The notes below the pieces were generated by a model, which did not search any database, was not told where the DNA came from, and saw nothing but the letters and a program-made list of their open reading frames with translations. Made by a program: the position numbers and the translations under genes. This document shows, in pieces, positions 42,208 through 58,355 of a stretch of 64,000 bases of DNA; the stretch's first letter is position 1; each line of letters opens with the position of its first letter. The stretch is taken from positions 2,728,001-2,792,000 of the forward strand of contig NC_013757.1 in NCBI RefSeq assembly GCF_000025345.1, given 5' to 3'. This stretch comes from Geodermatophilus obscurus DSM 43160. Lineage in GTDB: Bacteria > Actinomycetota > Actinomycetes > Mycobacteriales > Geodermatophilaceae.

Positions 42208-42909
42208 GTGACCACCGTTCTCCTCCTGCGGCACGGCCGGACGACGGCCAACGCCGGCGGCGTCCTGGCCGGCTGGACCCCGGGCGTGCAGCTCGACGAG
42301 ACCGGCACCGGCCAGGTGAGGGCGGTGGGGGAGCGGCTCGCGCCGGTGCCGCTGGCCGCCGTCGTGAGCAGCCCGCTGGAGCGCTGCCGGCAGACCGCCG
42401 CCGCCGTGCTCACCGGGCGCGACCTGGAGTTGGCCACCGACGACCGGCTCGGCGAGGCCCGCTACGGCGACTGGACCGGCCGCCCGCTCAAGGAGCTGGT
42501 CAAGGAGCCGCTGTGGAAGGTCGTGCAGCAGCACCCGTCGGCCGCGGTCTTCCCGGGCCCAGAGGGGGAGGGGCTGGCGCAGACGCAGGCCCGCGCGGTC
42601 GCCGCCGTCCGGGAGTGGAACGCCCGCCTGGGTCCGGACGCCGTCTGGCTGGCCTGCAGCCACGGCGACGTCATCAAGGCCGTGCTGGCCGACGCCCTCG
42701 GCCTGCACCTGGACCAGTTCCAGCGGATCGTCGTCGACCCCGCCTCGGTATCGGTGGTCACCTACACCGACACCCGCCCGTTCGTGGTGCGCATGAACGA
42801 CACCGGCGGGGACGTCGCCGCGCTCGTCCCGCCCAAGAAGAAGGGCCGGCGCCGCCGCAGGGCCGACTCCGACGCCGTCGTCGGGGGCGGCGCGGGCGCG
42901 ACCGCCTGA
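42208..42909 (+). CDS. Histidine-phosphatase family, MSMEG_4193-type phosphomutase
   Basis: This 233-residue protein has the histidine phosphatase motif LLRHGRTTANAGG, with phosphohistidine His in RHG, and the distal WLACSHGDVIKAVL histidine. The lineage fits the actinobacterial MSMEG_4193 family, which is regularly next to DUF3090 and SCO1664-type genes, as here. The C-terminal tail is basic then Gly/Ala-rich. GTG at 42208 follows TAGGCT by 8 nt. Its substrate is unknown; a role linked to neighbouring DUF3090 and kinase-like proteins is suggested by conserved order only. Confidence 0.8.
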   Translation: MTTVLLLRHGRTTANAGGVLAGWTPGVQLDETGTGQVRAVGERLAPVPLAAVVSSPLERCRQTAAAVLTGRDLELATDDRLGEARYGDWTGRPLKELVKEPLWKVVQQHPSAAVFPGPEGEGLAQTQARAVAAVREWNARLGPDAVWLACSHGDVIKAVLADALGLHLDQFQRIVVDPASVSVVTYTDTRPFVVRMNDTGGDVAALVPPKKKGRRRRRADSDAVVGGGAGATA

Positions 42910-42957
42910 GCCCGCCTCCGGGCTCGCCCGACCGGCGCCCCCGCGTAACCTGGGCCC

Positions 42958-43509
42958 GTGCCGCGCCAGCTCCACCTCTTCGACCGCCCGTCCCGGTTCG
43001 TCGCCGGCACGGTGGGCCAGCCCGGCGACCGCACCTTCTACCTCCAGGCCGCCGACGCTGCGGGCCGCGTGGTCAGCGTGGCGCTGGAGAAGGCGCAGGT
43101 CCAGGTGCTCGCCGACCGGATGAACGAGCTGCTCGACGAGGTCGCCACCCGTCCGGGCTCCGTCGTCCCGCCGGACGCCGAGGTCGACGACCTGGAGCCG
43201 CTCACCGCCCCGGTCGACGAGGAGTTCCGGGTCGCGGCAATGGGCCTGGCGTGGGACGGCGAGGCGCAGGCCGTCGTCGTCGAGGCCGTGGCCGCCGGCG
43301 ACGAGCCCGTCGAGGAGGACGTCATCCTCTCCGACAGCGAGGAGGGCCCGGACGCGCTGCGGGTGACCATCACCCCGGCCGCCGCCCGCGCCTTCGTCGT
43401 CCGGGCGCGCCGCGTGGTGGCCGCCGGCCGCCCGGCGTGCCCGCTGTGCTCGCTGCCGCTGGACCCCGCCGGGCACGTGTGCCCGCGGCAGAACGGCTAC
43501 CGCCGCTGA
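42958..43509 (+). CDS. DUF3090 family protein
   Basis: This 183-residue protein follows the DUF3090 pattern: LFDRPSRFVAGTVGQPGDRT with FYLQAA, SVALEKAQVQVLADRMNELL, and a C-terminal metal-binding-like end CPLCSLPLDPAGHVCPRQNGY. Three cysteines and a histidine could hold zinc. GTG at 42958 is 6 nt after TAACCT (42946-42951), so it is leaderless. The family is always close to the phosphomutase and SCO1664-type genes, and its function is not known. Confidence 0.85.
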   Translation: MPRQLHLFDRPSRFVAGTVGQPGDRTFYLQAADAAGRVVSVALEKAQVQVLADRMNELLDEVATRPGSVVPPDAEVDDLEPLTAPVDEEFRVAAMGLAWDGEAQAVVVEAVAAGDEPVEEDVILSDSEEGPDALRVTITPAAARAFVVRARRVVAAGRPACPLCSLPLDPAGHVCPRQNGYRR

Positions 43510-43528
43510 GCCCCGACCGAGCGCCTCG

Positions 43529-44284
43529 ATGACCGAGCGCCCCGCCGACCCCGCCGCGGACCTGCGTCCCCCGGCCGACGACGCCGAGGCACGCGCCCTG
43601 CTGCTCGAGGGCGAGATCGACCTCGAGGGCCGGATGCTCGACGCCAGCAACGTCACCCTGGTCGGGTACGTGCGCACCGGCGAGCTCGTGGCCGAGTGCG
43701 TCTACAAGCCCGTCGCCGGCGAGCGGCCGCTGTGGGACTTCCCCGACGGCACCCTCGCCGGGCGCGAGGTGTCCGCCGCGCTGGTGTCGGACGCGACGGG
43801 CTGGCGGGTGGTGCCGCCGACCGTGCTGCGCGACGGCCCGTTCGGCCCGGGCATGGTGCAGCTGTGGGTGGACGGCGACCCCGACGTCGACCTGGCCGCC
43901 TTCGTCCGCTCCGACCACCCCGGCCTGCGCCGCATGGCGGTGTTCGACGCCGTCGTCAACAACGCCGACCGCAAGGGCGGGCACATCATCCCGACCTCCG
44001 ACGGGCACGTCTTCGGCGTCGACCACGGCATCTGCTTCTCCGTCGACCCCAAGCTGCGCACCCTGCTGTGGCGCTGGGCCGGGAAGCCGCTGCCGGGGGA
44101 GGCGGTGGAGGTGCTGGAGCGGCTCACCGGCGACCTGCTCGGCGACCTCGGCGAGCAGCTGCACGAGCACCTGACCCGGCGCGAGGTGCGCCGCACCCAG
44201 CAGCGGGTCGCCGAGCTGCTGCGCACCGGCCGGCACCCGCAGCCCAGCGGCGACTGGCCCGCGCTGCCCTGGCCGCCCTTCTGA
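43529..44284 (+). CDS. SCO1664-family protein with PI3/PI4-kinase-like fold
   Basis: This 251-residue protein has kinase-like motifs: AECVYKPVAGERPLWDFP (nucleotide-binding lysine), FDAVVNNADRKGGHII (catalytic loop with Asp, Asn, Asp) and HVFGVDHGICFSVDP (metal-binding Asp). This matches the actinobacterial SCO1664 group, distantly related to phosphatidylinositol kinases and HipA. Substrate is unknown. It follows DUF3090 by 19 bp and probably forms a unit with it. A covarying intergenic repeat lies directly after its stop. Confidence 0.8.
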   Translation: MTERPADPAADLRPPADDAEARALLLEGEIDLEGRMLDASNVTLVGYVRTGELVAECVYKPVAGERPLWDFPDGTLAGREVSAALVSDATGWRVVPPTVLRDGPFGPGMVQLWVDGDPDVDLAAFVRSDHPGLRRMAVFDAVVNNADRKGGHIIPTSDGHVFGVDHGICFSVDPKLRTLLWRWAGKPLPGEAVEVLERLTGDLLGDLGEQLHEHLTRREVRRTQQRVAELLRTGRHPQPSGDWPALPWPPF

Positions 44285-44291
44285 GACAGGA

Positions 44292-44340
44292 CCCCCTGCC
44301 TCCCACCGCTCGGATGCTCGCGGCGGGACCCTGCAGGGGG
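44292..44340 (-). repeat. Intergenic repeat, copy C (minus orientation)
   Basis: CCCCCTGC (44292-44299) and GCAGGGGG (44333-44340) pair perfectly around 33 nt, with the GGGGTCCTGTCT tail on the minus strand. It lies 8 bp after the SCO1664-type gene and 13 bp before the VOC gene. Arms differ from copies B and D by compensating changes. Confidence 0.75.
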
Positions 44341-44353
44341 CCAAGATCGCCGC

Positions 44354-44740
44354 ATGCCGCACCGTTCGCGCCTGGCCGTCCTCATGCTCGACCTGCCCCC
44401 CGACCTGCACGACGCCGGGCGGGCCTTCTGGTCCGGCGCCACCGGTCACGAGGCGTCCCCGGACCCCTCGGACGAGAACTGGTCGTCGCTGGGCGCCTTC
44501 GCCGGCGGCTTCCACCTCGAGGTCCAGCGCACCGGGCACGGGACGCCGCCACGCTGGCACGTCGACGTGGAGACCGACGACGTCGACGCGGAGGTGGCCC
44601 GGCTGGAGGCCCTGGGGGCGCGGCGGATCGCGGACATGGGCGGCTTCTGGCAGATGAAGGACCCCGCCGGCATGGTCTTCGACGTCGTCGGCGTCCAGAC
44701 CGGGGAGGACTTCGAGCGGCACGCCAGGACCTGGCCCTGA
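44354..44740 (+). CDS. VOC-superfamily (glyoxalase-like) protein
   Basis: This 128-residue protein has two beta-alpha-beta-beta-beta units typical of the vicinal-oxygen-chelate fold: LAVLMLDLPPDLHDAGRAFW, WHVDVETDDVDAEVARLEAL and FWQMKDPAGMVFDVVGVQ. It is similar to glyoxalase-like proteins of the Gly_I_4 or Glyoxalase_6 type. Possible metal ligands are His of WHVDVE and Glu or Asp near the C-terminus. Function is unknown. A terminator-like hairpin follows. Confidence 0.7.
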   Translation: MPHRSRLAVLMLDLPPDLHDAGRAFWSGATGHEASPDPSDENWSSLGAFAGGFHLEVQRTGHGTPPRWHVDVETDDVDAEVARLEALGARRIADMGGFWQMKDPAGMVFDVVGVQTGEDFERHARTWP

Positions 44741-44759
44741 GCGGGTGGAAGCGACGCCG

Positions 44760-44818
44760 TGACCATCGGCGGGTGGCCGCCCGACACGCCGGAGCGGACG
44801 ACCACCTGCCGATGATCA
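44760..44818. terminator. Imperfect 17-bp inverted repeat between convergent genes
   Basis: TGACCATCGGCGGGTGG (44760-44776) pairs with CCACCTGCCGATGATCA (44802-44818) at 15 of 17 positions, one mismatch being G-U in RNA. The loop is 25 nt. It fills the gap between the VOC gene and the convergent MDMPI-type gene. Confidence 0.6.
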
Positions 44819-44839
44819 GGGCGGGCTGACTGAGCCGCG

Positions 44840-45556
44840 CTACTCCAGCCGGACCAGGTCGATCATCGCGGCGGCCTGGAACCCGTCGCCGTCCACGGTG
44901 AGCACCTCCAGCGGTACCCGCCGCCAGACGGCGAGCAGCAGGTCGCCCGCGGTGCCGGTGAGCCGGGCGATCGGCGCCGGCCGCGAGCCGGGGAACAGCA
45001 CCCGGTCCACCCCGGCGTCCACGGCGTGCAGGACGACGGGGTGCGCGCCCTCCGGCGGCCCCTCCGGCAGCGCGCCGGGGACCATCACCTCCAGCCACTC
45101 GTCCAGCCCGTCCAGGCCGACACCGGTCGGGACCGGGCGGACGTCGCCGAGCACCTGCTCGGCGTCGACGGTGTGCACCACGGCCTCCATCGCCTGCCGG
45201 CGCAGCACGAAGCCGACGTCCTGCCGGGGCGCCCAGGTCCACACCCGCTCGGCCGGGTCGGCGCCGTCCAGCACCGTCTCCAGCTCCGCCGACTGGGCCA
45301 GGCCGAAGCCGAGCAGCTCGTCGTCCGGACGCCGGACCGGCTCGGCGTACGCGCCGGGGTCGCTCGCGCGGGTGCGCACCACCCAGGTCCAGAAGTGCTG
45401 CACCTCGGCCAGGTGCCAGACCAGGTCGGCCAGCGTCCATCCGGGACAGCCGGGCACCGGTGTCTCCCAGCCGCGGGCGAGCACCGCCTCGGCGGCGACG
45501 TCGGCGAAGCGCGCGTTCGCCTTCTGCAGGACAGGCAAATAGTCGTCGAGCTCCAT
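44840..45556 (-). CDS. Maleylpyruvate isomerase family, mycothiol-dependent type (MDMPI_N)
   Basis: This 238-residue protein has the DinB-like four-helix N-domain of mycothiol-dependent enzymes: GCPGWTLADLVWHLAEVQHF with metal-binding His residues in the two helices and RRQAMEAVVHTVDAEQVLG for the third. A C-terminal SCP2-like region (AHPVVLHAVDAGVDRVLF, LTGTAGDLLLAVWRR) follows. It probably uses mycothiol as thiol partner in a transferase or isomerase reaction. ATG 45556 has a strong purine-rich SD. Location next to mshC, on the opposite strand, agrees with mycothiol chemistry. Confidence 0.8.
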   Translation of the reverse strand: MELDDYLPVLQKANARFADVAAEAVLARGWETPVPGCPGWTLADLVWHLAEVQHFWTWVVRTRASDPGAYAEPVRRPDDELLGFGLAQSAELETVLDGADPAERVWTWAPRQDVGFVLRRQAMEAVVHTVDAEQVLGDVRPVPTGVGLDGLDEWLEVMVPGALPEGPPEGAHPVVLHAVDAGVDRVLFPGSRPAPIARLTGTAGDLLLAVWRRVPLEVLTVDGDGFQAAAMIDLVRLE

Positions 45557-45778
45557 CGCGTCCCCCCTCGGCGGCAGTGCCCCACTCTCCCGCACACGTG
45601 CGCTCGCCGGGACCGCCGCGGCGTGCCGGCCCCGGGCAGGAGGACGCCGTCGGCTCCCCTGGGGCCCGCCGCCCGCCGCCCGCCGCCCGCCGCCCTCGCC
45701 GAGATCGAGATACCGGGAGTCTCGGTCGACGCCCCGGGCTGAGCCGGGCGCGTCGGCCGGCCGAACTAGGCTCCGTAC

Positions 45779-47047
45779 GTGCTCGCCTGGCCCGCTCCGC
45801 TCCTCCCGACCCTCCCGGGCTCAGGTCCGGTCCTCACGCTGCACGACACCGCGCGCGGCGAGGTGGTCCCCACCACTCCGGACACGACGGCGCGGATGTA
45901 CGTCTGCGGCATCACGCCCTACGACGCCACGCACCTCGGCCACGCCGCCACCTACCTGGCCTTCGACCTGGTGAACCGGGTGTGGCGGGACGCCGGCCAC
46001 GCCGTCCACTACGTGCAGAACGTCACCGACATCGACGACCCGCTGCTGGAGCGGGCCGAGCGGGACGGCGAGGACTGGGTCGTGCTCGGGATGCGCGAGA
46101 CCGCGCTGTTCCGCGAGGACATGACCGCGCTGCGGGTGCTGCCGCCCGACGACTACGTCGGCGCGGTGGAGTCGGTGCCGCGGATCGTCGCCCACGTCGA
46201 GACGCTGCTGGACGAGGGGCTGGCGTACGTGCTCGACGACGGCACCGGCGACGTCTACCACGACATCGCGCAGGCCCCCGGCTTCGGCAGCGAGTCCGGC
46301 TACGACGAGGCCACCATGCTGCGGTTCTCGGCCGAGCGCGGCGGCGACCCCGACCGCCCCGGCAAGCGCAACCGGCTGGACCCGATGCTGTGGCGCGGCC
46401 GGCGGCCGGGGGAGCCGTCCTGGCCGGGCCCGCGGGGCGTCGCCGGGCGCCCCGGCTGGCACATCGAGTGCGCCACAATCGCGCTGGAGACGATCGGGAT
46501 GGGTTTCGACGTCCAGGGCGGCGGCAGCGACCTGGTGTTCCCGCACCACGAGTTCTCCGCCGTCCACGCCGAGGCGCTGACCGCCACGGTGACGGGGGAG
46601 AAGCTGCCCTTCGCCCGGGCCTACGTGCACGCCGCGATGATCGGCCTGGACGGCGAGAAGATGAGCAAGAGCCGCGGCAACCTGGTCTTCGTCTCCAAGC
46701 TGCGTGGCGAGGGCGTCGACCCGATGGCCATCCGGCTGGCGCTGCTGGCCGGCCACTACCGCACCGACCGCGCCTGGACGCCGGACCTGCTGGCCGGCGC
46801 CGAGCAGCGGCTGGCCACCTGGCGCCGCGCCGTGACCCGCGACGCCGGCGCCCCGGCCGCCGAGGTGCTGCAGGGCCTGCGCGAGCGGCTCGCCGATGAC
46901 CTGGACAGCCCCGGCGCCATCGCCCTGGTCGACGCGTGGGCCGAGCGGACCCTCGCGGCCACGGCGGACGAGCAGGAGGAGGGCGCCCCGACGATCGTGT
47001 GCGACGCCGTCGACGCCCTGCTGGGCGTGGCGCTCCAGGGGTGCTGA
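45779..47047 (+). CDS. mshC: L-cysteine:1D-myo-inositol 2-amino-2-deoxy-alpha-D-glucopyranoside ligase
   Basis: This 422-residue ATP-dependent ligase joins cysteine to GlcN-Ins in mycothiol synthesis. It is a cysteinyl-tRNA-synthetase relative with the HIGH-like [11 protein letters not shown], zinc-binding Cys in YVCGITPYD and WHIECA, and KMSKSRGN. It lacks the tRNA-binding C-terminal domain, as MshC does. GTG at 45779 follows TAGGCT by 6 nt (leaderless). The next gene starts within its stop (TGATG). Confidence 0.93.
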   Translation: MLAWPAPLLPTLPGSGPVLTLHDTARGEVVPTTPDTTARMYVCGITPYDATHLGHAATYLAFDLVNRVWRDAGHAVHYVQNVTDIDDPLLERAERDGEDWVVLGMRETALFREDMTALRVLPPDDYVGAVESVPRIVAHVETLLDEGLAYVLDDGTGDVYHDIAQAPGFGSESGYDEATMLRFSAERGGDPDRPGKRNRLDPMLWRGRRPGEPSWPGPRGVAGRPGWHIECATIALETIGMGFDVQGGGSDLVFPHHEFSAVHAEALTATVTGEKLPFARAYVHAAMIGLDGEKMSKSRGNLVFVSKLRGEGVDPMAIRLALLAGHYRTDRAWTPDLLAGAEQRLATWRRAVTRDAGAPAAEVLQGLRERLADDLDSPGAIALVDAWAERTLAATADEQEEGAPTIVCDAVDALLGVALQGC

Positions 47048-48075
47048 TGGACGAGGGGTCCTTCCGCCTGGTCGACCGGGCGGCCCGGGAGCGCGCGGAG
47101 GAGGCCCTCGCGCCGGCGGCCACGCGGTCGACGGCGACCCGCGGCCGCGCCGTCCCCGAGGCCGAGGACGCGCTGCGCACCGCCTTCGAGCGGGACCGCG
47201 ACCGGATCCTGCACGCCAAGGCCTTCCGCCGGCTCAAGCACAAGACGCAGGTCTTCCTCAACCCCGACGGCGACCACTTCGTCACCCGGCTGACCCACAC
47301 GCTGCAGGTCACCCAGGTCGCCCGCTCGCTGGCCCGGGCGCTCGGCCTCAACGAGACCCTCGCCGAGGCGATCGCGCTCGGCCACGACCTCGGCCACTCG
47401 CCGTTCGGCCACATCGGCGAGGACGCGCTGGAGCCCTACGTCCCCGGCGGCTGGCACCACGCCGCGCAGGGGGTGCGGATCGTTGAGGTGCTCGAGCACC
47501 TCAACCTCACCTGGGAGGTCCGCGACGGCATCCGCGCGCACAGCTGGAAGATCACCCCGCCGCCGACCAGTCGCGAGGCGGAGTGCGTGCGCTACGCCGA
47601 CCGGATCGGCTACCTGTCCCACGACGCCCTGGACGCCGTCCGCGCCGGGGTGCTGCAGGTGCGCGACCTCCCGGCCCGCGCCCGCGCCGTCTTCGGCGAC
47701 CCGGGCAGCCGGATGGTGGGCGCGATGATCGACGCCGTCGTCGAGGGGTCGCTCGCCGACGGGGGAGTGGTGGTCATGGCGCCCGGGCCGCTGGAGGCCA
47801 TGCACGAGCTGCGGGCGTTCATGTTCCAGCGGGTCTACGCCTCGGAGACCGCGGCCGGGCAGAAGCAGCTGGCCATCGACGTGACCCGCCGGCTCGTCGA
47901 CCACCACCTGGCCCACCCCGAGCTCATCCCGGCGACCTACCGTGACACTTCGGCCGACCCGGTCACCCAGGTCGTGGACTACGTGTCGGGGATGACCGAC
48001 CGGTACGCGCTGTCGACGCACGACCGCCTCTTCGACGCCGACGCGACCGCCCGCATGCGCCCGCTGCTGCGCTGA
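47047..48075 (+). CDS. dgt: dGTPase-like HD-domain deoxynucleoside triphosphohydrolase
   Basis: This 342-residue HD phosphohydrolase removes triphosphate from deoxynucleoside triphosphates, controlling dNTP pools. Metal ligands are visible in RLTHTLQVTQ, GHDLGHSPFGHIGE and a late Asp in VRYADRIGYLSHD. The N-terminal FRRLKHKTQVF substrate-binding segment is typical of type 2 dGTPases. Its ATG shares one base with the mshC stop, so the two are coupled. Nucleotide preference is not decided by sequence. Confidence 0.88.
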   Translation: MDEGSFRLVDRAARERAEEALAPAATRSTATRGRAVPEAEDALRTAFERDRDRILHAKAFRRLKHKTQVFLNPDGDHFVTRLTHTLQVTQVARSLARALGLNETLAEAIALGHDLGHSPFGHIGEDALEPYVPGGWHHAAQGVRIVEVLEHLNLTWEVRDGIRAHSWKITPPPTSREAECVRYADRIGYLSHDALDAVRAGVLQVRDLPARARAVFGDPGSRMVGAMIDAVVEGSLADGGVVVMAPGPLEAMHELRAFMFQRVYASETAAGQKQLAIDVTRRLVDHHLAHPELIPATYRDTSADPVTQVVDYVSGMTDRYALSTHDRLFDADATARMRPLLR

Positions 48076-48360
48076 GTCGTCGCGACGCTCCTCGTCCCCA
48101 CGGCGTCCAGGCGCCGCGTCCCCTGTGCCGTCGAGCCACTGGGCCGTTCTTCGCGGAGCCCCTGCGGGGCCTGCTGCTCACGGCCGGCATTGCCGGCGTT
48201 CCTCCCGCACTGCCGGTGCTGCAGGACCGGCAATCCGCGAGCAATCCCGGCATCGGCGTCGGCGACCGTTATGCCCAACTGTGGCCTCGTCGAGCGCGGT
48301 GCCACCGGAGGTAGCACCGCGTTCGCGAACTAGTTCGAGGAGGGACCCCGGCGGCGGAGC

Positions 48361-48406
48361 AAGAGGATGCCTTCCTCTTACCCCCGCAGGCTCGCGGTGA
48401 GCCTGC
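48361..48406. terminator. Two tandem hairpins between dgt and the PAC2 gene
   Basis: AAGAGGA with TCCTCTT (48361-48379) and GCAGGCTC with GAGCCTGC (48386-48406) are perfect stems. A 12-bp palindrome CGAACTAGTTCG lies at 48326-48337. The remainder of 48076-48419 carries short TGCCGGC repeats but no gene. The hairpins likely end the convergent transcripts. Confidence 0.55.
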
Positions 48407-48419
48407 GGAGGCGGCCACC

Positions 48420-49280
48420 TCAGGCCGTGCCGCCACGGCGGCGCAGATACCTCTCGAACTCGCGGGCGATCTGGTCGCCGTTGGCCTCGGACAGGTCGGA
48501 CTCGGTGGCGCGCTCCTCGAGCGAGCGGACGTACTCGACGACCTCGGCGTCCTCGTTGGCCATCTCGTCGACGGTCTTCACCCACTCCTCGGCCTGCTGC
48601 GGCAGCGCGCCCAGCGGCACCGTGAGCTCGAGGACCTCCTCCACGCGCCGCAGCAACGCGACCGTGGCCCGCGGGGACGGCGGCTGGGAGACGTAGTGCG
48701 GCACGGAGGCCCAGAAGCTGATCGCCGGCAGCCCGGACTGCACGCAGGCGTCCTGGAAGACCCCGAGGATGCCGGTGGGCCCCTCGTAGCGGGAGGTGTC
48801 CAGGCCCCACTTCTCGGCCGACTCCGCGTCGTAGGCCGAGCCGAAGACCGGGGTCGGGCGGGTGTGCGGCGTGTCGGCCAGCAGGGCGCCGAGACCGACC
48901 ACGGTGCGCGCGTCGAGCTCCTGGCACAGCTCGATGAGCTCCTCGCAGAAGCTGCGCCAGCGCATGTTGGGCTCGATCCCGCGGATCAGGACGACGTCCC
49001 GCTCCGAGCCCGGCGGGCGGGCCACGGAGATGCGCGTGGTGGGCCACTCGACCCGGCGGCTGACCCCGCCGATCAGCGAGACCGTCGGCCGGTTGACCTG
49101 GAAGTCGTAGTAGTCCTCGGGGTCCAGCGCGGCGAGCGGCGTGGCGTCCCAGATGAGCTCCAGGTGCTCCAGCGCCCCGGTGGCGGCGTCCCCGGCGTCG
49201 TTCCAGCCCTCGAAGGCGACGACCACCACCGGGTCGTCGAGCCGGGGCAGGTCCTCAGGGGTGGACTTCGGGTCGATCAC
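48420..49280 (-). CDS. PAC2-family protein (proteasome-assembly-chaperone-like fold)
   Basis: This 286-residue protein belongs to the actinobacterial PAC2 family (homologue of Rv2125). Segments include [71 protein letters not shown] and [20 protein letters not shown]. The fold resembles eukaryotic proteasome assembly chaperone 2, but no role in bacterial proteasome assembly is established. It is divergent from metH. The GTG start has both GGAGGG and TAGGCT just upstream. Confidence 0.85.
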   Translation of the reverse strand: MIDPKSTPEDLPRLDDPVVVVAFEGWNDAGDAATGALEHLELIWDATPLAALDPEDYYDFQVNRPTVSLIGGVSRRVEWPTTRISVARPPGSERDVVLIRGIEPNMRWRSFCEELIELCQELDARTVVGLGALLADTPHTRPTPVFGSAYDAESAEKWGLDTSRYEGPTGILGVFQDACVQSGLPAISFWASVPHYVSQPPSPRATVALLRRVEEVLELTVPLGALPQQAEEWVKTVDEMANEDAEVVEYVRSLEERATESDLSEANGDQIAREFERYLRRRGGTA

Positions 49281-49393
49281 CCCTCCGAGCCTACGTCGGT
49301 CGGGCCTGTCCGCCGCGCTGTTCGGCCCGGACGGCGGCTCCGGCGTCCCCCGCGCGGGCGACCCGGGGCCCCGGCGGCGGCTACCCTGGCTCG

Positions 49394-53203
<3,810 letters not shown>

Positions 53204-53249
53204 GCCGGCCTGCCTCTCCTCCTGGGGACGATCCGGCTACGGTCCGCCG

Positions 53250-53786
53250 GTGACCGATGCGGCCCGGCCCTGGCGGCCCGGGAGGGGCGCGATGGCGCGC
53301 CTCGCTGCGGGACTACGCCGCGATCCTGTGCTGGCTGGCGCTTCTGACCGTCGCGGGTCCGGTGCTGCGGACCGTCCTCCCGCCGGCACCGTCCCCCCCC
53401 CCCCCGCCCGTGGTGGCCGACGTGGTCGCGCTGCTCACCGTGCTGCCGATCCGGGCCTTCCTCACCGCGGGCGAGGCCGGCCGGCACGCGGCCGGCTGGG
53501 GCGAGCGACGGGCCGGACTGCGGGTCGTCGGCCCCGACGGTGGACCGCCCGGGTTCGGCCGGGTCGCCGTCCGCAACGCCGTCGAGCTGCTGCCCTGGCA
53601 GTTCGCCCACGTCGCCGTGGCCCGGGCGATCCTCGATCCCGAGGACGTCGGGACGATGGCGGTCACCTACACGCTCTCGTTGCTCATCCCGCGAGCAGCA
53701 TCCTCATGGCCTGGCGCGACCCCGAGCACCGGGCGGCGCACGATCGCCTCGCCGGCACCCGGGTCGTGAGTGCCGCGCGAGCGTGA
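53250..53786 (+). pseudogene. RDD-family membrane protein with frameshift(s)
   Basis: An RDD-like protein can be read from SLRDYAAILCWLALLTVAGP through RAGLRVVGPDGGPPGFGRVA, VRNAVELLPWQFAHVAVARA and AVTYTLSLLIP. There, near 53690, one lost G shifts the frame; the expected ASSILMAWRDPEHRAAHDRL and AGTRVV continues in the frame of 53250. A run of 13 C residues at 53393-53405 lies inside the gene after the first membrane segment. The proper start (GTG 53250 or ATG 53257) depends on whether a second shift exists near 53290. Either a decayed or phase-variable gene, or base-calling errors in repeats. Confidence 0.6.
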
Positions 53787-53832
53787 CCAAGCCGACGGGG
53801 AGGCACCTCGGGAGCGCCGTACCGTCGAAGGG

Positions 53833-54575
53833 GTGCGTACCCAGACGAGCGACGGAACCGGGCGGACGACGCCACTCGCGGGCCCGCTGCAGGCGCTGCT
53901 GTTCGACATGGACGGCACGCTCGTGGAGACCGAGCAGCACTGGGGCGCGGCGATGTTCGCCCTCGCCCGCCGGCTCGGCGGGGCGATGTCGGCGCAGGCG
54001 CGGGAGCGGACCGTCGGCACGAGCATGACCACGGCGCTGGGCGTCCTGTACGCCGACGTCGGGGCGACCCGCAGCGAGGCAGAGGCGCGCGCCGACGCCC
54101 GCTGGATCGAGGACACCGTCGCCGAGCTGCTGACCGGCCCGCTGACCTGGCGGCCCGGTGCCCGGGAGCTGCTCACCGAGGCCCGCGCCGCTGCGCTGCC
54201 GACGGCGCTGGTGACCACCACGCCGCGGCGGCTGGCCGACGTGGTGCTAGCGAAGGTCGACCGCGACCTCGACGGGCTGCCCGCCTTCGACGTCACCGTC
54301 TGCGGCGACGAGGTGCCCGCCCGCAAGCCCGACCCGGCGCCCTACCACCAGGCGATGGCCGCGCTGGGGGTGGACGCCGACGGCTGCGTGGTGGTCGAGG
54401 ACTCGCTGTCCGGGGCGACCGCCGGACTCGCCGCCGGCGCCGCGGTGCTCGGCGTGCCCTCCCTGCAGCCGCTGCCCGCGCTGCCGGGGCTCGTCCTGCG
54501 CGACACCCTGGCCGGGGTCCGGCTGGTCGACCTCGCCGCGGTGCTGGCCGCCCGCGACGCGGCGCACGCCGGGGC

Positions 54576-54579
<4 letters not shown>
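53833..54579 (+). CDS. HAD-superfamily phosphatase (phosphoglycolate/beta-phosphoglucomutase-like)
   Basis: This 248-residue haloacid-dehalogenase-type hydrolase has motif I LLFDMDGTLVETE (nucleophile Asp), motif II TALVTTTPRR, motif III ARKPDPAPYHQAM and motif IV VVVEDSLSGATAGLAAG. The cap domain is the helical C1 type. It probably removes phosphate from a small sugar phosphate. GTG at 53833 follows TACCGT by 7 nt; an upstream GTG at 53770 is less likely. The stop shares CTAG with the convergent amidohydrolase gene. Confidence 0.82.
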
Positions 54580-58214
<3,635 letters not shown>

Positions 58215-58219
58215 CCCGG

Positions 58220-58270
58220 CCCCGCTGCAGGGGCCCGCGCCGAGCCTGCGAGGTGCGGGGGGCAGCGGGG
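58220..58270 (+). repeat. Intergenic repeat, copy D
   Basis: CCCCGCTGC (58220-58228) and GCAGCGGGG (58262-58270) pair perfectly around 33 nt. It starts 5 bp after the trmI stop and is followed by the shared tail GGGTCCTTCT. The arms differ from copy B at positions that change together. Confidence 0.75.
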
Positions 58271-58355
58271 TCCTTCTACCGCGAGCCCCGGGCACGCTGT
58301 CGCCGGGCGTGTATAGATTTGCGTCCTGGCTCTCCCGATCTGTCGGAGGTGCGCG

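Noticed and set aside
49281-49393. Possible cobalamin riboswitch before metH
   Set aside because: The gap is only 113 bp and contains the leaderless promoter box; no B12-box-like sequence is seen.
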